The position numbers were made by a program, and so were the translations under genes. Source: Candidatus Poribacteria bacterium (GTDB lineage: Bacteria; Poribacteria; WGA-4E; PCPOR2b). Taken from it: 64,000 nucleotides of DNA. Shown here piece by piece: positions 8,104 through 16,651 of the stretch. Below the pieces are notes generated by a model, which was not told the DNA's origin, searched no databases, and worked only from the letters and a program-made list of their open reading frames with translations. The stretch covers positions 1-64,000 of the forward strand of contig JAJEAL010000026.1 in NCBI GenBank assembly GCA_022822785.1, read 5' to 3'. Each line of letters starts with the position of its first letter. The first letter of the stretch is position 1.

Positions 8104-8997
8104 CTAGACGCATCCCGGAAATTCACGTCCACGGATAAGGGGCCAGCCGTTGACCGGTTCCGGTCCCACCAGACAACCCAGCTGTTTGATATGCTTAGTC
8201 TCCTCTGGCGTACCGATATAGCGCGTATCCGCCGAAACGTAATGGATAGACCAACCGCGCCTGCGGTGAGGGGTTGTATTGGGACCGCTGCAGTGGAGTG
8301 CCAAGCTATGATGGAAGGTGGCATCTCCCGCTCTAAGCGGCACTGATACCTCTTGTGCTAGCACATCGGCCGTCAACATATAAGGGAGGTGATCCCAGTT
8401 GACTAGGCCGAAATTGTGACTGCCCGGAATGAAACGGACACAACCGTTTTCTACAGTTGCATCATCTAACAGTAGCTGACAGGTAACCTGAAAGTTACTC
8501 GCAAAAAAGCTCCAGAACACAGAATCCTGATGGTATCGGTTCGCTCGTGCATAGGGAGGTTTAGCGAATACCTGATCGTAGTAGAGCTTGATATTCGGTC
8601 CCAGTAGGGCGGCAACGATATCAACAACCTTTGGTGAACGCACCAATGCGTCAAACACAGGATTATAGCGCGAAGGCACGTTCACCTTGCTTATAGCATC
8701 GAGCGGATCCTTGACCGGGGTCTTACGTTCGGTTTCGTAATTCTCCTCACCTTGTGGGAAAACCTGCGTACCGCGCCGATTATGCCACTGCCCGTGCGAT
8801 ATGCACGCTTCAGACGGTGGGCTCTGTTCCGGGTTATGGCGAGAGATGTGTCGTTCGGGAAAATCCGGCATACCTCCCAACACAAGGTTGGCATAGTGTT
8901 CCCGTAGGATTGTAAGTTCGTCGGGGGAGATTAGATTTCTGATAACAACATAACCATCTTGGAAAAACGCACTTTTCTGTGCTTCGCTGAGTCCCAT
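8104..8997 (-). CDS. PhyH-family Fe(II)/2OG dioxygenase
   Basis: A 297-residue PhyH-family oxygenase with an intact iron site: proximal H156-Q157-D158 (in RYHQDSVFW) and a distal His in SLALHCSGPN, followed by RRGWSIHYVSAD for 2OG binding. The N-terminus reads KSAFFQDGYVVIRNLISPDELTILREHY and the central FIPGSHNFG is also typical. An insertion of about 50 residues (roughly 55-105, HISRHNPEQ to ETERKTP) precedes the core and is rich in polar residues. The ATG at 8997 has only a weak upstream GGGAAAG. It stands alone, with REP-containing spacers on both sides. Substrate unknown. Confidence 0.85.
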   Translation of the reverse strand: MGLSEAQKSAFFQDGYVVIRNLISPDELTILREHYANLVLGGMPDFPERHISRHNPEQSPPSEACISHGQWHNRRGTQVFPQGEENYETERKTPVKDPLDAISKVNVPSRYNPVFDALVRSPKVVDIVAALLGPNIKLYYDQVFAKPPYARANRYHQDSVFWSFFASNFQVTCQLLLDDATVENGCVRFIPGSHNFGLVNWDHLPYMLTADVLAQEVSVPLRAGDATFHHSLALHCSGPNTTPHRRRGWSIHYVSADTRYIGTPEETKHIKQLGCLVGPEPVNGWPLIRGREFPGCV

Positions 8998-9315
8998 ATT
9001 AAGTCTTTCCCGTGAAGATTAGTGTAGTGTAAGGTCATACCGCTGGTAGTTGGAGCTAATAAGATTCTTTTAATACTAACCGCAACTCTATCCAAATTTC
9101 CTGGCAAAGTCAAGGATTTTCTCACACTGAACGATGATTGAAACAAGAATATGTCTTGATGGTGTGCAGAGAATCTGGCGACGATGAAAAAATCAGCTGT
9201 GAAATAGGAATTATAAAAAAAGGGCAAGCGCTAGGCTTGCCCCTACATTGTCCTGTCATAAACCACTCGATCGTAAGATAGAAATATAACCGAAGTGAGA
9301 CGTGCAATAGATGGT
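8998..9315. other. Intergenic region with one REP
   Basis: A 318-base stretch between the PhyH and hydroxypyruvate-isomerase-like genes. Apart from the GTAG-headed hairpin at 9222-9246 I see no gene, tRNA or convincing promoter. Short open frames here lack codon bias and ribosome-binding sites. Confidence 0.6.
9222..9246 (-). repeat. GTAG-headed REP stem-loop
   Basis: On the minus strand GTAG is followed by GGGCAAGC, a short CTAGC loop and GCTTGCCC, an 8-bp perfect stem. The architecture matches the other GTAG stem-loops in this window, although the stem sequence is different. Confidence 0.7.
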
Positions 9316-10083
9316 TCAACCGACATCACAGAGCTGTGCTGCTGCGCGTAAACCCTCAATTGGATCACCCTTAGGGACAAACTCATGTCCTACATAAAGG
9401 GTATAGCCCGTCTCTGCAATGGCTCGCATAATGGGCGGGTAGTTGATTTCCTGTTCTTCATCCAGGTCGTGGCGGCCGGGGTTTCCTGCCGTGTGGAAGT
9501 GGCCGATATACTCGATATTATCTTGGAGCGTACGGATAATGTCACCTTCCATAATCTGCATGTGGTAAATATCGTAGAGCAGTTTTGCCCGCGGCGAGTT
9601 GACCCGCTTGCACACCTCTACCCCCCACGCTGTGCTATCGCACTGATAATCTGGGTGGTTGACCTTGCTGTTGAGCAGTTCCAAGCATAGGTTGACACCC
9701 TTCTCTTCGGCAGCTTTCGTGACGCGACTGAGGCCCTCTGCAACAATATCAATACCCTCCTCATCTGAGAGACCGTCATAACGGTTGCCTGAGAAGGTGA
9801 TCAGCCCCGGAATATCATTTGCAGCGGCAATCTCAATATTTGCAAGAAGCTCGTCTTCGATTCGATCATGGTTCTCACGCTTGTTAAGTCCATCTGTCAA
9901 CGAACTGTGTCCAACGAAGGTAGCGATATCCATACCCAACTCTTTCACAAGGGGCCAATACTGCTCATTGACCAGTTCTACCGCTGCCAAACCGACCTCA
10001 GCTGCACCCCTAATAAATCCTTCCGGGGTCAAATCGCCTTGAATAAAACTCCACCCTGTTGCAGATTGCTTAATTCGTGCCAT
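9316..10083 (-). CDS. Hydroxypyruvate-isomerase-like TIM-barrel protein
   Basis: A 255-residue sugar phosphate isomerase/epimerase family (AP endonuclease 2-like) TIM barrel, most like hydroxypyruvate isomerase, which interconverts hydroxypyruvate and tartronate semialdehyde. Metal-binding barrel-end segments are visible: NLCLELLNSKVNHPDYQCD (Glu near residue 145), KLLYDIYHMQIMEGD (Asp and His), IGHFHTAGNPGRHDLDEEQE and a final YVGHEFVPKGD (Glu). These four carry the usual metal-binding Glu/Asp/His set. AGGAGA precedes the ATG at 10083. A related isomerase gene follows upstream at 10279-11124 after a spacer of about 195 bases. Substrate assignment is by pattern only. Confidence 0.78.
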   Translation of the reverse strand: MARIKQSATGWSFIQGDLTPEGFIRGAAEVGLAAVELVNEQYWPLVKELGMDIATFVGHSSLTDGLNKRENHDRIEDELLANIEIAAANDIPGLITFSGNRYDGLSDEEGIDIVAEGLSRVTKAAEEKGVNLCLELLNSKVNHPDYQCDSTAWGVEVCKRVNSPRAKLLYDIYHMQIMEGDIIRTLQDNIEYIGHFHTAGNPGRHDLDEEQEINYPPIMRAIAETGYTLYVGHEFVPKGDPIEGLRAAAQLCDVG

Positions 10084-10278
10084 ATTATTCTCCTAAATTT
10101 CTACTTATACCGTTTCTGAATAATTGTGTCGCATCAAGGTTTGTGGGAGCGAGGAACCGTGTTTTTTAACTCGCCTCTTCGCTTCCCCACCTCGTCACTT
10201 CACGTTTTACGTTTCAACAATGCGCTATTCTTTGTCAGAATTGGTCTTAGATAATGTAACAGTTCCAAGATTTCAATA

Positions 10279-11124
10279 TTATTTCAGATAGGATTGGACG
10301 ACTCCTCGCTCAATAGTCAATCCCTCCCACTCATTGTCACCGGGGCCATCGTAGATAAGCGTATGTGGTCCAGAGAAACCGGCGTCCTGCGTCACATCCA
10401 AGCATCGGATATAATCTTCCTTGTCCATTTCGCCGGGCGCGCTAAAATGCGCTTTAGTATGGCAAGACTCAGCCCGTGGTGCAATTGCCTCGAAATCCGC
10501 ATACTTGGTTTCGCCGCCCCAGTTGCCAAAATCGAGGCACAGCCCGACCTGTCCATCTAAACGATCGAGCAGCGTCAATACGTTCTCCGGGGTTGAGAGG
10601 ACAGAGAACCAATTCTCCGTCATCAAGCGGATACCATTTGCTTCAGCACGCGATGCCAGTGTTTGAAGTCCATTTCGGCTCATCTCCAACGTTTCTGCCG
10701 AGGGCGCCGCTTTTCCCGCAATCGCACGCGCACAAGTGGCACCGAGCCTCCCCGCGATTTCAATCCATTCGCCAATCCACGCGAGATCTCGATCCGCATT
10801 GTCAGGATCTGTAATATCGCCGTGATCGATCAATAGGGAGAATAGTTCAACATTTGCCGCCTGCAGTGCGCTGCGGAGTTCATTCAGATAAACTGTGTCT
10901 AGACTCGGTATATGAAAGTGGCAGAGCTCTAGGGTGTTGATACCGAATTCGGCGACGCGGGCAGGCAGGTCTAGAAGTGAGTGCTCGCCTCTGCCATGCG
11001 TCGCCACAGGGATTTGCTGTCCTTCGTCAGGCCCATAAAAATCGGGCCGACCGAGCTGACGGTGTAGGCTCCAAGTGGAGACCGAGAGGCGTGGGCCTTG
11101 ATCGGTCACATTACTGTTTGTCAT
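10279..11124 (-). CDS. Sugar phosphate isomerase/epimerase family protein
   Basis: A 281-residue TIM-barrel protein of the xylose-isomerase-like family. It shows the expected pattern: LSVSTWSLHRQLG at the first strand, INTLELCHFHIPSLD, GIRLMTENWFSVLSTPENV (metal-binding Glu), VGLCLDFGNWGGE (Asp), CHTKAHFSAPGEMDKEDYIRCL (His) and a final HTLIYDGPGDNEWEGL where a Glu or Asp ligand usually sits. The ATG at 11124 has TTAGGAGAA upstream. It follows the methyltransferase gene (11146) on the same strand with 21 bases between. Enzymes of this family act on ketoses, inosose or related polyols; I cannot tell which. Confidence 0.75.
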   Translation of the reverse strand: MTNSNVTDQGPRLSVSTWSLHRQLGRPDFYGPDEGQQIPVATHGRGEHSLLDLPARVAEFGINTLELCHFHIPSLDTVYLNELRSALQAANVELFSLLIDHGDITDPDNADRDLAWIGEWIEIAGRLGATCARAIAGKAAPSAETLEMSRNGLQTLASRAEANGIRLMTENWFSVLSTPENVLTLLDRLDGQVGLCLDFGNWGGETKYADFEAIAPRAESCHTKAHFSAPGEMDKEDYIRCLDVTQDAGFSGPHTLIYDGPGDNEWEGLTIERGVVQSYLK

Positions 11125-11145
11125 GGTCGTTTCTCCTAAAAGAAG

Positions 11146-11832
11146 TTAATCAAACACTTTTTCAAGCTTGTAAAACAGCGTGACATTTTTTCGTGGATAT
11201 TCCACCCGCCAACCGTACCGGGTTGCGATCCATTCCATTGTCTCTTGTTTGTAGAAACAAACATGCGTCGGTTCACGATGATACCACCAGGTGGCAAAAT
11301 CTTGATCTGATTCCAGCATCTCTGTCATAATCCCCAGCCATCCACCGCGCCGAAGCAGCCGATCCAACCGATGAAATTCCTTCCCGGGACGGTAAAAGTG
11401 CTCAACCGTTTCGGTACAGGTAATAAAATCATAGGTACGTCTAAGGGGGACGGTATTCGGTGCAAAGTAGGGATCGTAGATAGCCATGAGAAACCCCGCC
11501 TCTTCAAGCATCACCGAAAGTGTCGGTCCCGGCCCCGAACCGAAATCGAGCCCATGCGCCCCCGGTTGCAGTTTCGGGATTAGATGGGCGGTCAACCGAC
11601 TCAGAAACCGACGATAGCGACAATCTTCAGGGCTATTTTCATGCAACAGATACCGGGCAAGTTCATCCTCTGGAGAGAGATAGGACTCAGACGAAAGAAA
11701 CGTCAGGTGGCATACGTCGCAACGCCAGTAGATTGTGGAGTCAACGATGGCAAATTGCCGGATCGGTTCAGAGTGGCAAAGCGGACAGGCACCTACATCT
11801 ACGGATGTAACGCAAGCTGCGTTTCTACCCAC
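11146..11832 (-). CDS. Class I methyltransferase with N-terminal zinc ribbon
   Basis: A 228-residue protein with an N-terminal CxxC...CxxC zinc ribbon (ACPLCHSEP, then WRCDVCHLTF) and a C-terminal SAM-dependent methyltransferase domain of the methyltransf_23 type: HGLDFGSGPGPTLSVMLEEAG as motif I, then YDFITCTETVEHFYRPGKEFHRLDRLLRRGGWLGIMTEML. The predicted start is GTG at 11832, preceded by GAGGG at good spacing. The gene therefore overlaps the end of the upstream hydrolase gene (11799) by 34 bases, which implies translational coupling. A zinc ribbon plus methyltransferase is often seen in enzymes acting on sugar nucleotides or RNA; the substrate is not evident. Confidence 0.75.
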   Translation of the reverse strand: MGRNAACVTSVDVGACPLCHSEPIRQFAIVDSTIYWRCDVCHLTFLSSESYLSPEDELARYLLHENSPEDCRYRRFLSRLTAHLIPKLQPGAHGLDFGSGPGPTLSVMLEEAGFLMAIYDPYFAPNTVPLRRTYDFITCTETVEHFYRPGKEFHRLDRLLRRGGWLGIMTEMLESDQDFATWWYHREPTHVCFYKQETMEWIATRYGWRVEYPRKNVTLFYKLEKVFD

Positions 11833-12533
11833 ACAATCACCCTCTCGACCATCACAGGTGTAGACTCCTCACTGAAAACGTGGCTTGCACTTTGGAGCGT
11901 GATGAGTTGTGTTTGATCATTGGCTTTGGCAAAAATATCGTGTGAATGCTCAATCGGTACAACGTCATCTTCGTCGCCGTGGACCAAGAGCCAAGGCACA
12001 GTGATTTTCGGCGCAAGATCTACCACCGTATTTATCTGCGTCAGGTCGTCCATGTACGCTTGCGAAAGTGGACAATCCGGTTCGTCCCACATAAAGCCTT
12101 CATCAGGGGTGACATCGCCAAATTCACGTTGTGCAAACGCTTGGGTATGGACCATTCCGGCAAGCGAAACTAACAGGTGGATTCGCTTGTCCTTGCTAGC
12201 GCGTAGCACGCCAACGGCTCCGCCCATGCTGTGCCCCACATAGCAAACCGTGCGACCTGCCAAAACATCCAACACAGCACCAAGATCCTCAACCTCTTTG
12301 GAGATGGTTGAATCCGTGAATTTACCTTCCGATGCACCATTTCCAGAGAAGGAGAATCGCAGCGCGGGGATTCCTGCCGAAGCTAATCCTTCCCCCAATG
12401 CCACAATAAAAGGACGATCTTTGTTCCCCGTCACCCCATGTCCGAGAACAACGATATTTCTCGAGCCCTTTGCTCCCTCGTGAAACGTATAATCAAGACG
12501 TTCGCCGTGTATGTTTTTAATCTCACCAAACAT
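11799..12533 (-). CDS. Alpha/beta hydrolase
   Basis: A 244-residue alpha/beta-hydrolase-fold enzyme. The nucleophile elbow is CYVGHSMGGAVGV, the acid is in LLVHGDEDDVVPIEHS and the catalytic His in LQSASHVFSEES; the oxyanion strand reads NIVVLGHGVTGNKDRP. The ATG at 12533 is chosen because GGAGAAG lies upstream; a GTG at 12551 would only add six residues. The order resembles serine aminopeptidase/dienelactone-hydrolase-like esterases of unknown substrate. It lies 23 bases downstream of proS and overlaps the methyltransferase gene. Confidence 0.75.
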   Translation of the reverse strand: MFGEIKNIHGERLDYTFHEGAKGSRNIVVLGHGVTGNKDRPFIVALGEGLASAGIPALRFSFSGNGASEGKFTDSTISKEVEDLGAVLDVLAGRTVCYVGHSMGGAVGVLRASKDKRIHLLVSLAGMVHTQAFAQREFGDVTPDEGFMWDEPDCPLSQAYMDDLTQINTVVDLAPKITVPWLLVHGDEDDVVPIEHSHDIFAKANDQTQLITLQSASHVFSEESTPVMVERVIVWVETQLALHP

Positions 12534-12556
12534 AGTTACATGCTTCTCCACAAATT

Positions 12557-14245
12557 TCAGGAAAGATAGCGCTGTGGATCTAATTGATCCAATTTCACCA
12601 TCTCCTTTTCTGCTTCGGTGCGGCGCTTAACCTCGACCGAATCAGCGTCTAAGGTACGTTTGCTGATTGTCAACCGTAAGGGCATACCCAACAGATCTGC
12701 TTCCTTGAATTTGACACCCGGACTCTCTTGGCGGTCATCGTAAAGCACCTCATATCCTTGTGCACGAAGCTGCATATAGAGTGATTCAGCTTGTTGATGC
12801 ACATCCTCGCCTTTGCCGATATACATCAGATGAATCTGATACGGTGCCACAGCGGGGGGCCAGATAATACCGTCCTTATCATGATTTGCCTCAACGATGC
12901 TAGCAAGGACTCGTCCAAGACCGATGCCGTAGCAGCCCATAAAGAGCTGCTGTGGTCGTCCTTGCCGACTTAGGTAGGTCGCGTCCATAGCTTCGCTATA
13001 CCTTGTGCCGAGCTTAAAGATGTTGCCGACTTCAATTCCACGCCTCTCGGTCAGCCTACCCCCACAGTGACGGCAGGTCATCCCCTCTCGCGCCATTGAA
13101 ATATCTGTGACCATGTCCGCCTTAAAATCGCGCGGGAAGTTCATATTTTTCAGGTGGTATCCCGGTTTATTGGCGCCGGCAACCAGATTCGTCGTAGAAG
13201 CGACCGAGTCGTCCACGACCACCCTCACGCCTTTCACATCAATTGGTGAAGCATAGCCAGCGACCAAGCCGTATCTTCGCAGCTCCTCATCCGTCGAAAA
13301 CCAGAGATCCGTCGCCCCCACCGCGTTTTTCAGTTTTGTTTCGTTTACTTCTATATCACCGCGGATTGCCGCAAAAATAAGACTGTCGTCGGTCGAATAG
13401 AATACCGCTTTGAGCGTTTGCGTTTTGGCGACACCGAGATAGTTTGCAACGTCTTCTATGGTCGTCTGACCCGGCGTCCTAAGCTCCTCGATCGGTTCAG
13501 GATCACCGTTATCAATCTGCGGTTTCTGCATCACAGCAATCTCTGCGTTTGCCCGATAATCGCAGCCATCGCAAAAGATCACCTTATTCTCACCGGAATT
13601 AGCAATCAGCATGAACTCATGCGCTTCGTAGCCGCCGATTACGCCGGGATCGGACGCTACCACAGCAACATCAAGACCTAAACGCTGAAAAATATTGAGA
13701 TATACGTGGTGCATTTCTGCGTAGTACCTATCCAGATCGGCTTCATCGGCGTGGAAGCTATACGCGTCTTTCATGGTGAATTCACGGACACGAATTAGAC
13801 CCGCACGGGGACGCGGTTCATCCCGATACTTTAGCTTAATTTGATAGAGCATCAGTGGAAGCTGCCGATAGGAGTTGGTTTGATTCCTGACGAGGTCGGT
13901 AACCGCCTCCTCATTTGTCATTGCCAGTACCAATTGACGACCAAACCGATCCTCAAAGCCAGTTAGCTCCTTACCGACCAGCATCCCCCACCGCCCGGTT
14001 TCTTGCCACAACCCCGCAGGCTGAACAAGCGGCATATCAATCTCTTGTCCCCCAATCGCGTCCATCTCTTGGCGGAGGATGTTCTCAATCTTGTGCAAAG
14101 CGCGTTGAGCGAGCGGCAGGTAGCTATACATACCCACTATCAACCGCCGAATCATACCCGCCTGTAACAGCAGTCGATTGCTCGGAATTTCCGCCTCTGA
14201 CGGAGTTTCTCTGAGTGTCCGACCGAACAGTTGAGATCTTCTCAT
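12557..14245 (-). CDS. proS: Prolyl-tRNA synthetase, bacterial type
   Basis: A 562-residue class II aminoacyl-tRNA synthetase that charges tRNA-Pro. The start MRRSQLFGRTLRETPSEAE and the domain order match the bacterial-type enzyme: catalytic core with motif 2 (KYRDEPRPRAGLIRVREFTMKDAYSFH, about residues 138-165), an inserted editing domain (roughly 225-400, including KAVFYSTDDSLIFAAIRGD), motif 3 (MGCYGIGLGRVLASIVEANHD, about 435-455) and a C-terminal anticodon-binding domain (YEVLYDDRQESPGVKFKEADLLGMP). The length is close to the family norm of about 570. No frameshift is apparent. It appears to head the transcription unit with the hydrolase and methyltransferase genes. Confidence 0.96.
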   Translation of the reverse strand: MRRSQLFGRTLRETPSEAEIPSNRLLLQAGMIRRLIVGMYSYLPLAQRALHKIENILRQEMDAIGGQEIDMPLVQPAGLWQETGRWGMLVGKELTGFEDRFGRQLVLAMTNEEAVTDLVRNQTNSYRQLPLMLYQIKLKYRDEPRPRAGLIRVREFTMKDAYSFHADEADLDRYYAEMHHVYLNIFQRLGLDVAVVASDPGVIGGYEAHEFMLIANSGENKVIFCDGCDYRANAEIAVMQKPQIDNGDPEPIEELRTPGQTTIEDVANYLGVAKTQTLKAVFYSTDDSLIFAAIRGDIEVNETKLKNAVGATDLWFSTDEELRRYGLVAGYASPIDVKGVRVVVDDSVASTTNLVAGANKPGYHLKNMNFPRDFKADMVTDISMAREGMTCRHCGGRLTERRGIEVGNIFKLGTRYSEAMDATYLSRQGRPQQLFMGCYGIGLGRVLASIVEANHDKDGIIWPPAVAPYQIHLMYIGKGEDVHQQAESLYMQLRAQGYEVLYDDRQESPGVKFKEADLLGMPLRLTISKRTLDADSVEVKRRTEAEKEMVKLDQLDPQRYLS

Positions 14246-14284
14246 CGTTTAATATGTTTTAGGAAGTGTGCACTTCAGTTTGTA

Positions 14285-14303
14285 GTAGCGCAATTCATTG
14301 CGC
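14285..14303 (+). repeat. GTAG-headed REP stem-loop
   Basis: GTAG at 14285 overlaps a 7-bp perfect stem GCGCAAT / ATTGCGC (14288-14303) with a 2-base loop, in the spacer between proS and leuB. It has the same architecture as the other GTAG stem-loops but a short loop. Confidence 0.6.
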
Positions 14304-14358
14304 GTCCGAGCGCACAACCGGCCGTAAAAGGTGAAAACCGAATGAACCAATGAACTCA

Positions 14359-15417
14359 TTAACTGGCGACCGATTCCGCAATCATGTCCCCAACTTCCGT
14401 TGTGGTGAATCCCATCCGGCCGGCAGCGAGGTCTTTAATCTGTCCACTAGCCAATAGGTCGCTGGTAGCATCTTCGACCAAGGCTGCCCCTTCAGTTTCA
14501 CCAAGATGTTCTAGCATCATACCCGCTGCGCCGATGGCTGCAATCGGGTTAATCTGATTCTTCCCGGTATATCGTGGGGCAGAGCCGTGAATCGGTTCAA
14601 ACATCGCAACGCTCTCTGGATTCAGGTTCCCTGACGCAGCTACCCCTAAACCGCCTTGAATCATCGCGCCGAGATCCGTGATAATATCACCGAACATGTT
14701 GCAGGTCACAATCACATCAAACCACTCAGGGTTTTTAACCATCCACATCGTTGTCGCATCAACGAAGGCGTAATCTGTTTTGATATCGGTATATTCCTCA
14801 CTGACCTCATCGAACACCCGTCGCCAGAGGTCGTGTGCGTACGTCAACACATTCGCTTTATCACACAGTGTCAACTGCTTCGCTCTGTTCCGCCTGCGGG
14901 TAAATTCAAAGGCGTAGCGGATACAACGCTCCACCCCTTTGCGCGTATTGATCATCTCCTGAATGGCAACTTCATCGGGAGTACCGTGCTTCAAAAATCC
15001 ACCGATCCCTGCGTATAAGCCTTCCGTGTTCTCCCGAACAATAACGAAATCAATCTCTTCAGGTCCTTTGTCTTTAACGGGTGTCCAAACGCCGGGGTAA
15101 AGCTTCACGGGTCGAAGGTTGATATACAAATCCAATTCAAAGCGGGTCCGCAGCAAAATCCCTTTTTCCAGAATACCCGGAGTCACATCGGGATGCCCAA
15201 TAGCGCCCAAGAAGATGGCATCGGTCTGACGGAATTCATCGAGCGCACTGTTAGGTAAAACCTCGCCAGTTTCAAGGTAGCGATCGCCGCCGAAGTCGTA
15301 TTCGATAGTTTCGTATTTGAAGCCTGTTTTGTCCGCAGCAGCCCCGAAGACCTTCATCGCTTCATTTGTCACCTCGGGGCCTATCCCATCGCCGGGGATA
15401 AGGGCAATTTTATACAT
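14359..15417 (-). CDS. leuB: 3-isopropylmalate dehydrogenase
   Basis: A 352-residue NAD-dependent beta-decarboxylating dehydrogenase, the third step of leucine biosynthesis. I place the start at the ATG 15417 ([16 protein letters not shown]) because GGAGG lies seven bases upstream; the longer open frame upstream is intergenic repeat DNA. Family motifs include [16 protein letters not shown] (substrate arginines), [20 protein letters not shown], the metal-binding [22 protein letters not shown] and [28 protein letters not shown]. Tartrate dehydrogenase or homoisocitrate dehydrogenase are close relatives, so the substrate call is probable and not certain. No other leu gene lies nearby. Confidence 0.85.
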   Translation of the reverse strand: MYKIALIPGDGIGPEVTNEAMKVFGAAADKTGFKYETIEYDFGGDRYLETGEVLPNSALDEFRQTDAIFLGAIGHPDVTPGILEKGILLRTRFELDLYINLRPVKLYPGVWTPVKDKGPEEIDFVIVRENTEGLYAGIGGFLKHGTPDEVAIQEMINTRKGVERCIRYAFEFTRRRNRAKQLTLCDKANVLTYAHDLWRRVFDEVSEEYTDIKTDYAFVDATTMWMVKNPEWFDVIVTCNMFGDIITDLGAMIQGGLGVAASGNLNPESVAMFEPIHGSAPRYTGKNQINPIAAIGAAGMMLEHLGETEGAALVEDATSDLLASGQIKDLAAGRMGFTTTEVGDMIAESVAS

Positions 15418-15461
15418 CAAGTTCCTCCAAAAATGTAGGTTCTGTTGACATTTTACAGTCC

Positions 15462-15562
15462 GTAGGTTGGGTTGAACGGTTAAAGGTAGATTCTCCTCAA
15501 CGACAATAGTGGCTCGGTCTTCCAACAACACCCACCTATAGACAGATAGAGTGAAACCCAAC
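15462..15562 (+). repeat. GTAGG-headed palindrome with enlarged loop
   Basis: GTAGG at 15462 leads into GTTGGGTT (15466-15473), whose perfect complement AACCCAAC lies at 15555-15562, leaving an 81-base interior. The left arm continues GAACGGTTAAAGG, closely similar to the start of the repeat at 17893. It looks like a GTAGG-type hairpin whose loop has been enlarged by inserted DNA. Confidence 0.5.
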
Positions 15563-15651
15563 AAAGTGTTTCATCGGACAGTCTCCTGTTCAAAAACTCA
15601 TTTCATAAAAATCGTCTTTTGTACCACGATCTGTTAGATTGTGATCCGAGC

Positions 15652-15675
15652 CCGCAAACTAACGGTTTGCGCTAC
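15652..15675 (-). repeat. GTAG-headed REP stem-loop
   Basis: On the minus strand GTAG is followed by a 7-bp perfect stem CGCAAAC / GTTTGCG with a CGTTA loop, matching the GTAG-REP architecture. Confidence 0.65.
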
Positions 15676-15843
15676 ATTAACAAAGAGTTATGATACTTCC
15701 TATATCCATACGACTATTCCGAATTTGGTTGCGCTATGGCAAACTGATGAGAGGTTTCAGCCGCTTAAAAACGCACCTACATTTTAACACGCCTTTGGGT
15801 AGACTGACAATCTTTTTCTAGTTGAGTGGGGTTTATAAAGTCG

Positions 15844-15871
15844 TTGACACTTTGAACAACTTTGCTATAAT
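15844..15871 (+). promoter_or_regulatory. Near-consensus sigma-70 promoter for MNT-HEPN pair
   Basis: TTGACA (15844-15849) and TATAAT (15866-15871) are separated by 16 bases, both hexamers perfect. It points at the MNT gene starting at 15921, giving a leader of roughly 40 bases. This is the strongest promoter-like sequence in the window. Confidence 0.75.
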
Positions 15872-15920
15872 ACACACTTGTCAAATCTGAAAAGTATTAT
15901 CCCAATAGTGGAGACTAAAT

Positions 15921-16238
15921 ATGCAATCCGAGCCTGAAGTAATTGAACAACTGATACGACGTATTATAGAGCTTGTCCAGCCCCTACGAATTATTCTTTT
16001 TGGTTCCGCAGCTCGTGGTGAGATGGGACCTGACAGCGACATTGATGTTCTTGTGGTAATGCCTAATGGTGTCCACCGACGACGGACCGCACAACTCCTA
16101 TACCGGCAGATTAGGGGCCTCGGAGTACCTTTCGATATATTAGTGGCAACACCCAATGACCTAGAAATGCACAAAGACAATATTGGTATGATTTATCAGA
16201 GTATACTGCAGGAAGGGAGAGAAGTGTATGCCGCTTGA
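15921..16238 (+). CDS. Minimal nucleotidyltransferase (MNT) domain protein
   Basis: A 105-residue nucleotidyltransferase of the MNT class found in MNT-HEPN toxin-antitoxin-like modules (HI0073/MntA type). The catalytic pattern G-S-x10-D-x-D is visible as G28-S29 to D40-I41-D42 (ILFGSAARGEMGPDSDIDVLV). In characterised MntA-HepT pairs the MNT protein is the antitoxin and AMPylates the HEPN toxin. The last 11 bases overlap the start of the HEPN gene, so translation is probably coupled. The promoter at 15844-15871 lies just upstream. The complete catalytic triad suggests it is active. Confidence 0.85.
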   Translation: MQSEPEVIEQLIRRIIELVQPLRIILFGSAARGEMGPDSDIDVLVVMPNGVHRRRTAQLLYRQIRGLGVPFDILVATPNDLEMHKDNIGMIYQSILQEGREVYAA

Positions 16239-16626
16239 AGAGCACGTGTCCGGAAGTGCTGTAGATTGGCTACGTTATGCCGTAAGCGACTTGGAGATCG
16301 CGCGTATCACTCAGTCTCCCCAGAAGATCTTGCTTGAAGGACTTTGCTTTCATGCTCAACAAGCTGCAGAAAAGGCTCTTAAAGCAGTATTAATCACTCA
16401 TGCCATACCTTTCCCTAGAACACACAACATAACGATGTTAATCGATCTACTTCCGCAAAACATCTCATTACCATCAGAAGTGGAAGCGGCAGCAATTCTC
16501 ACAGACTACGCCGTTTTAACACGCTATCCGGGTAGTCTCGAACCTGTTACTGAGGAAGAATACCATGAAGCTGTGCGTCTTGCCGAAGTTGTTGTCGAAT
16601 GGGCGGAAACGCGCATTCAGTTATGA
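16228..16626 (+). CDS. HEPN-domain protein, MNT partner
   Basis: A 132-residue all-helical HEPN-domain protein paired with the MNT gene. Typical features are WLRYAVSDLEIARI at the first helix, LCFHAQQAAEKALKAVLI at the second and the late LTDYAVLTRYPGSLEPVTEEEYHEAVRLAE. The RX4-6H ribonuclease motif of HepT-type toxins is not evident; the nearest candidate is PRTHNI after helix 2. It therefore fits the HI0074-like/PF05168 HEPN group, for which RNase activity is less clear. It could be a toxin of a TA module or a non-toxic substrate-binding partner. It starts inside the 3' end of the MNT gene and ends 25 bases from the convergent dehydratase gene. Confidence 0.8.
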   Translation: MPLEEHVSGSAVDWLRYAVSDLEIARITQSPQKILLEGLCFHAQQAAEKALKAVLITHAIPFPRTHNITMLIDLLPQNISLPSEVEAAAILTDYAVLTRYPGSLEPVTEEEYHEAVRLAEVVVEWAETRIQL

Positions 16627-16651
16627 AAAATTACCAAGAGATTAGGCAACA

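Larger units (their letters stand above)
15418..15920. other. Intergenic region with repeats and a promoter
   Basis: About 500 bases between the divergent leuB and MNT genes. It holds a split palindrome (15462-15562), a GTAG stem-loop (15652-15675) and the near-consensus promoter at 15844-15871. No coding signal is seen in the remainder. Confidence 0.65.

Noticed and set aside
7971-8346. Reading frames on both strands over the REP and PhyH 3' end
   Set aside because: They are made by translation through the hairpin repeat and antisense to the PhyH gene.
14359-15564. A 401-residue LeuB with a 49-residue N-terminal extension
   Set aside because: The extra residues come from repeat-containing spacer DNA; the ATG at 15417 has a strong GGAGG and starts the normal IPMDH sequence.
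16228-16626. HEPN as proven RNase toxin
   Set aside because: The RX4-6H motif cannot be identified, so only a HEPN fold is claimed.
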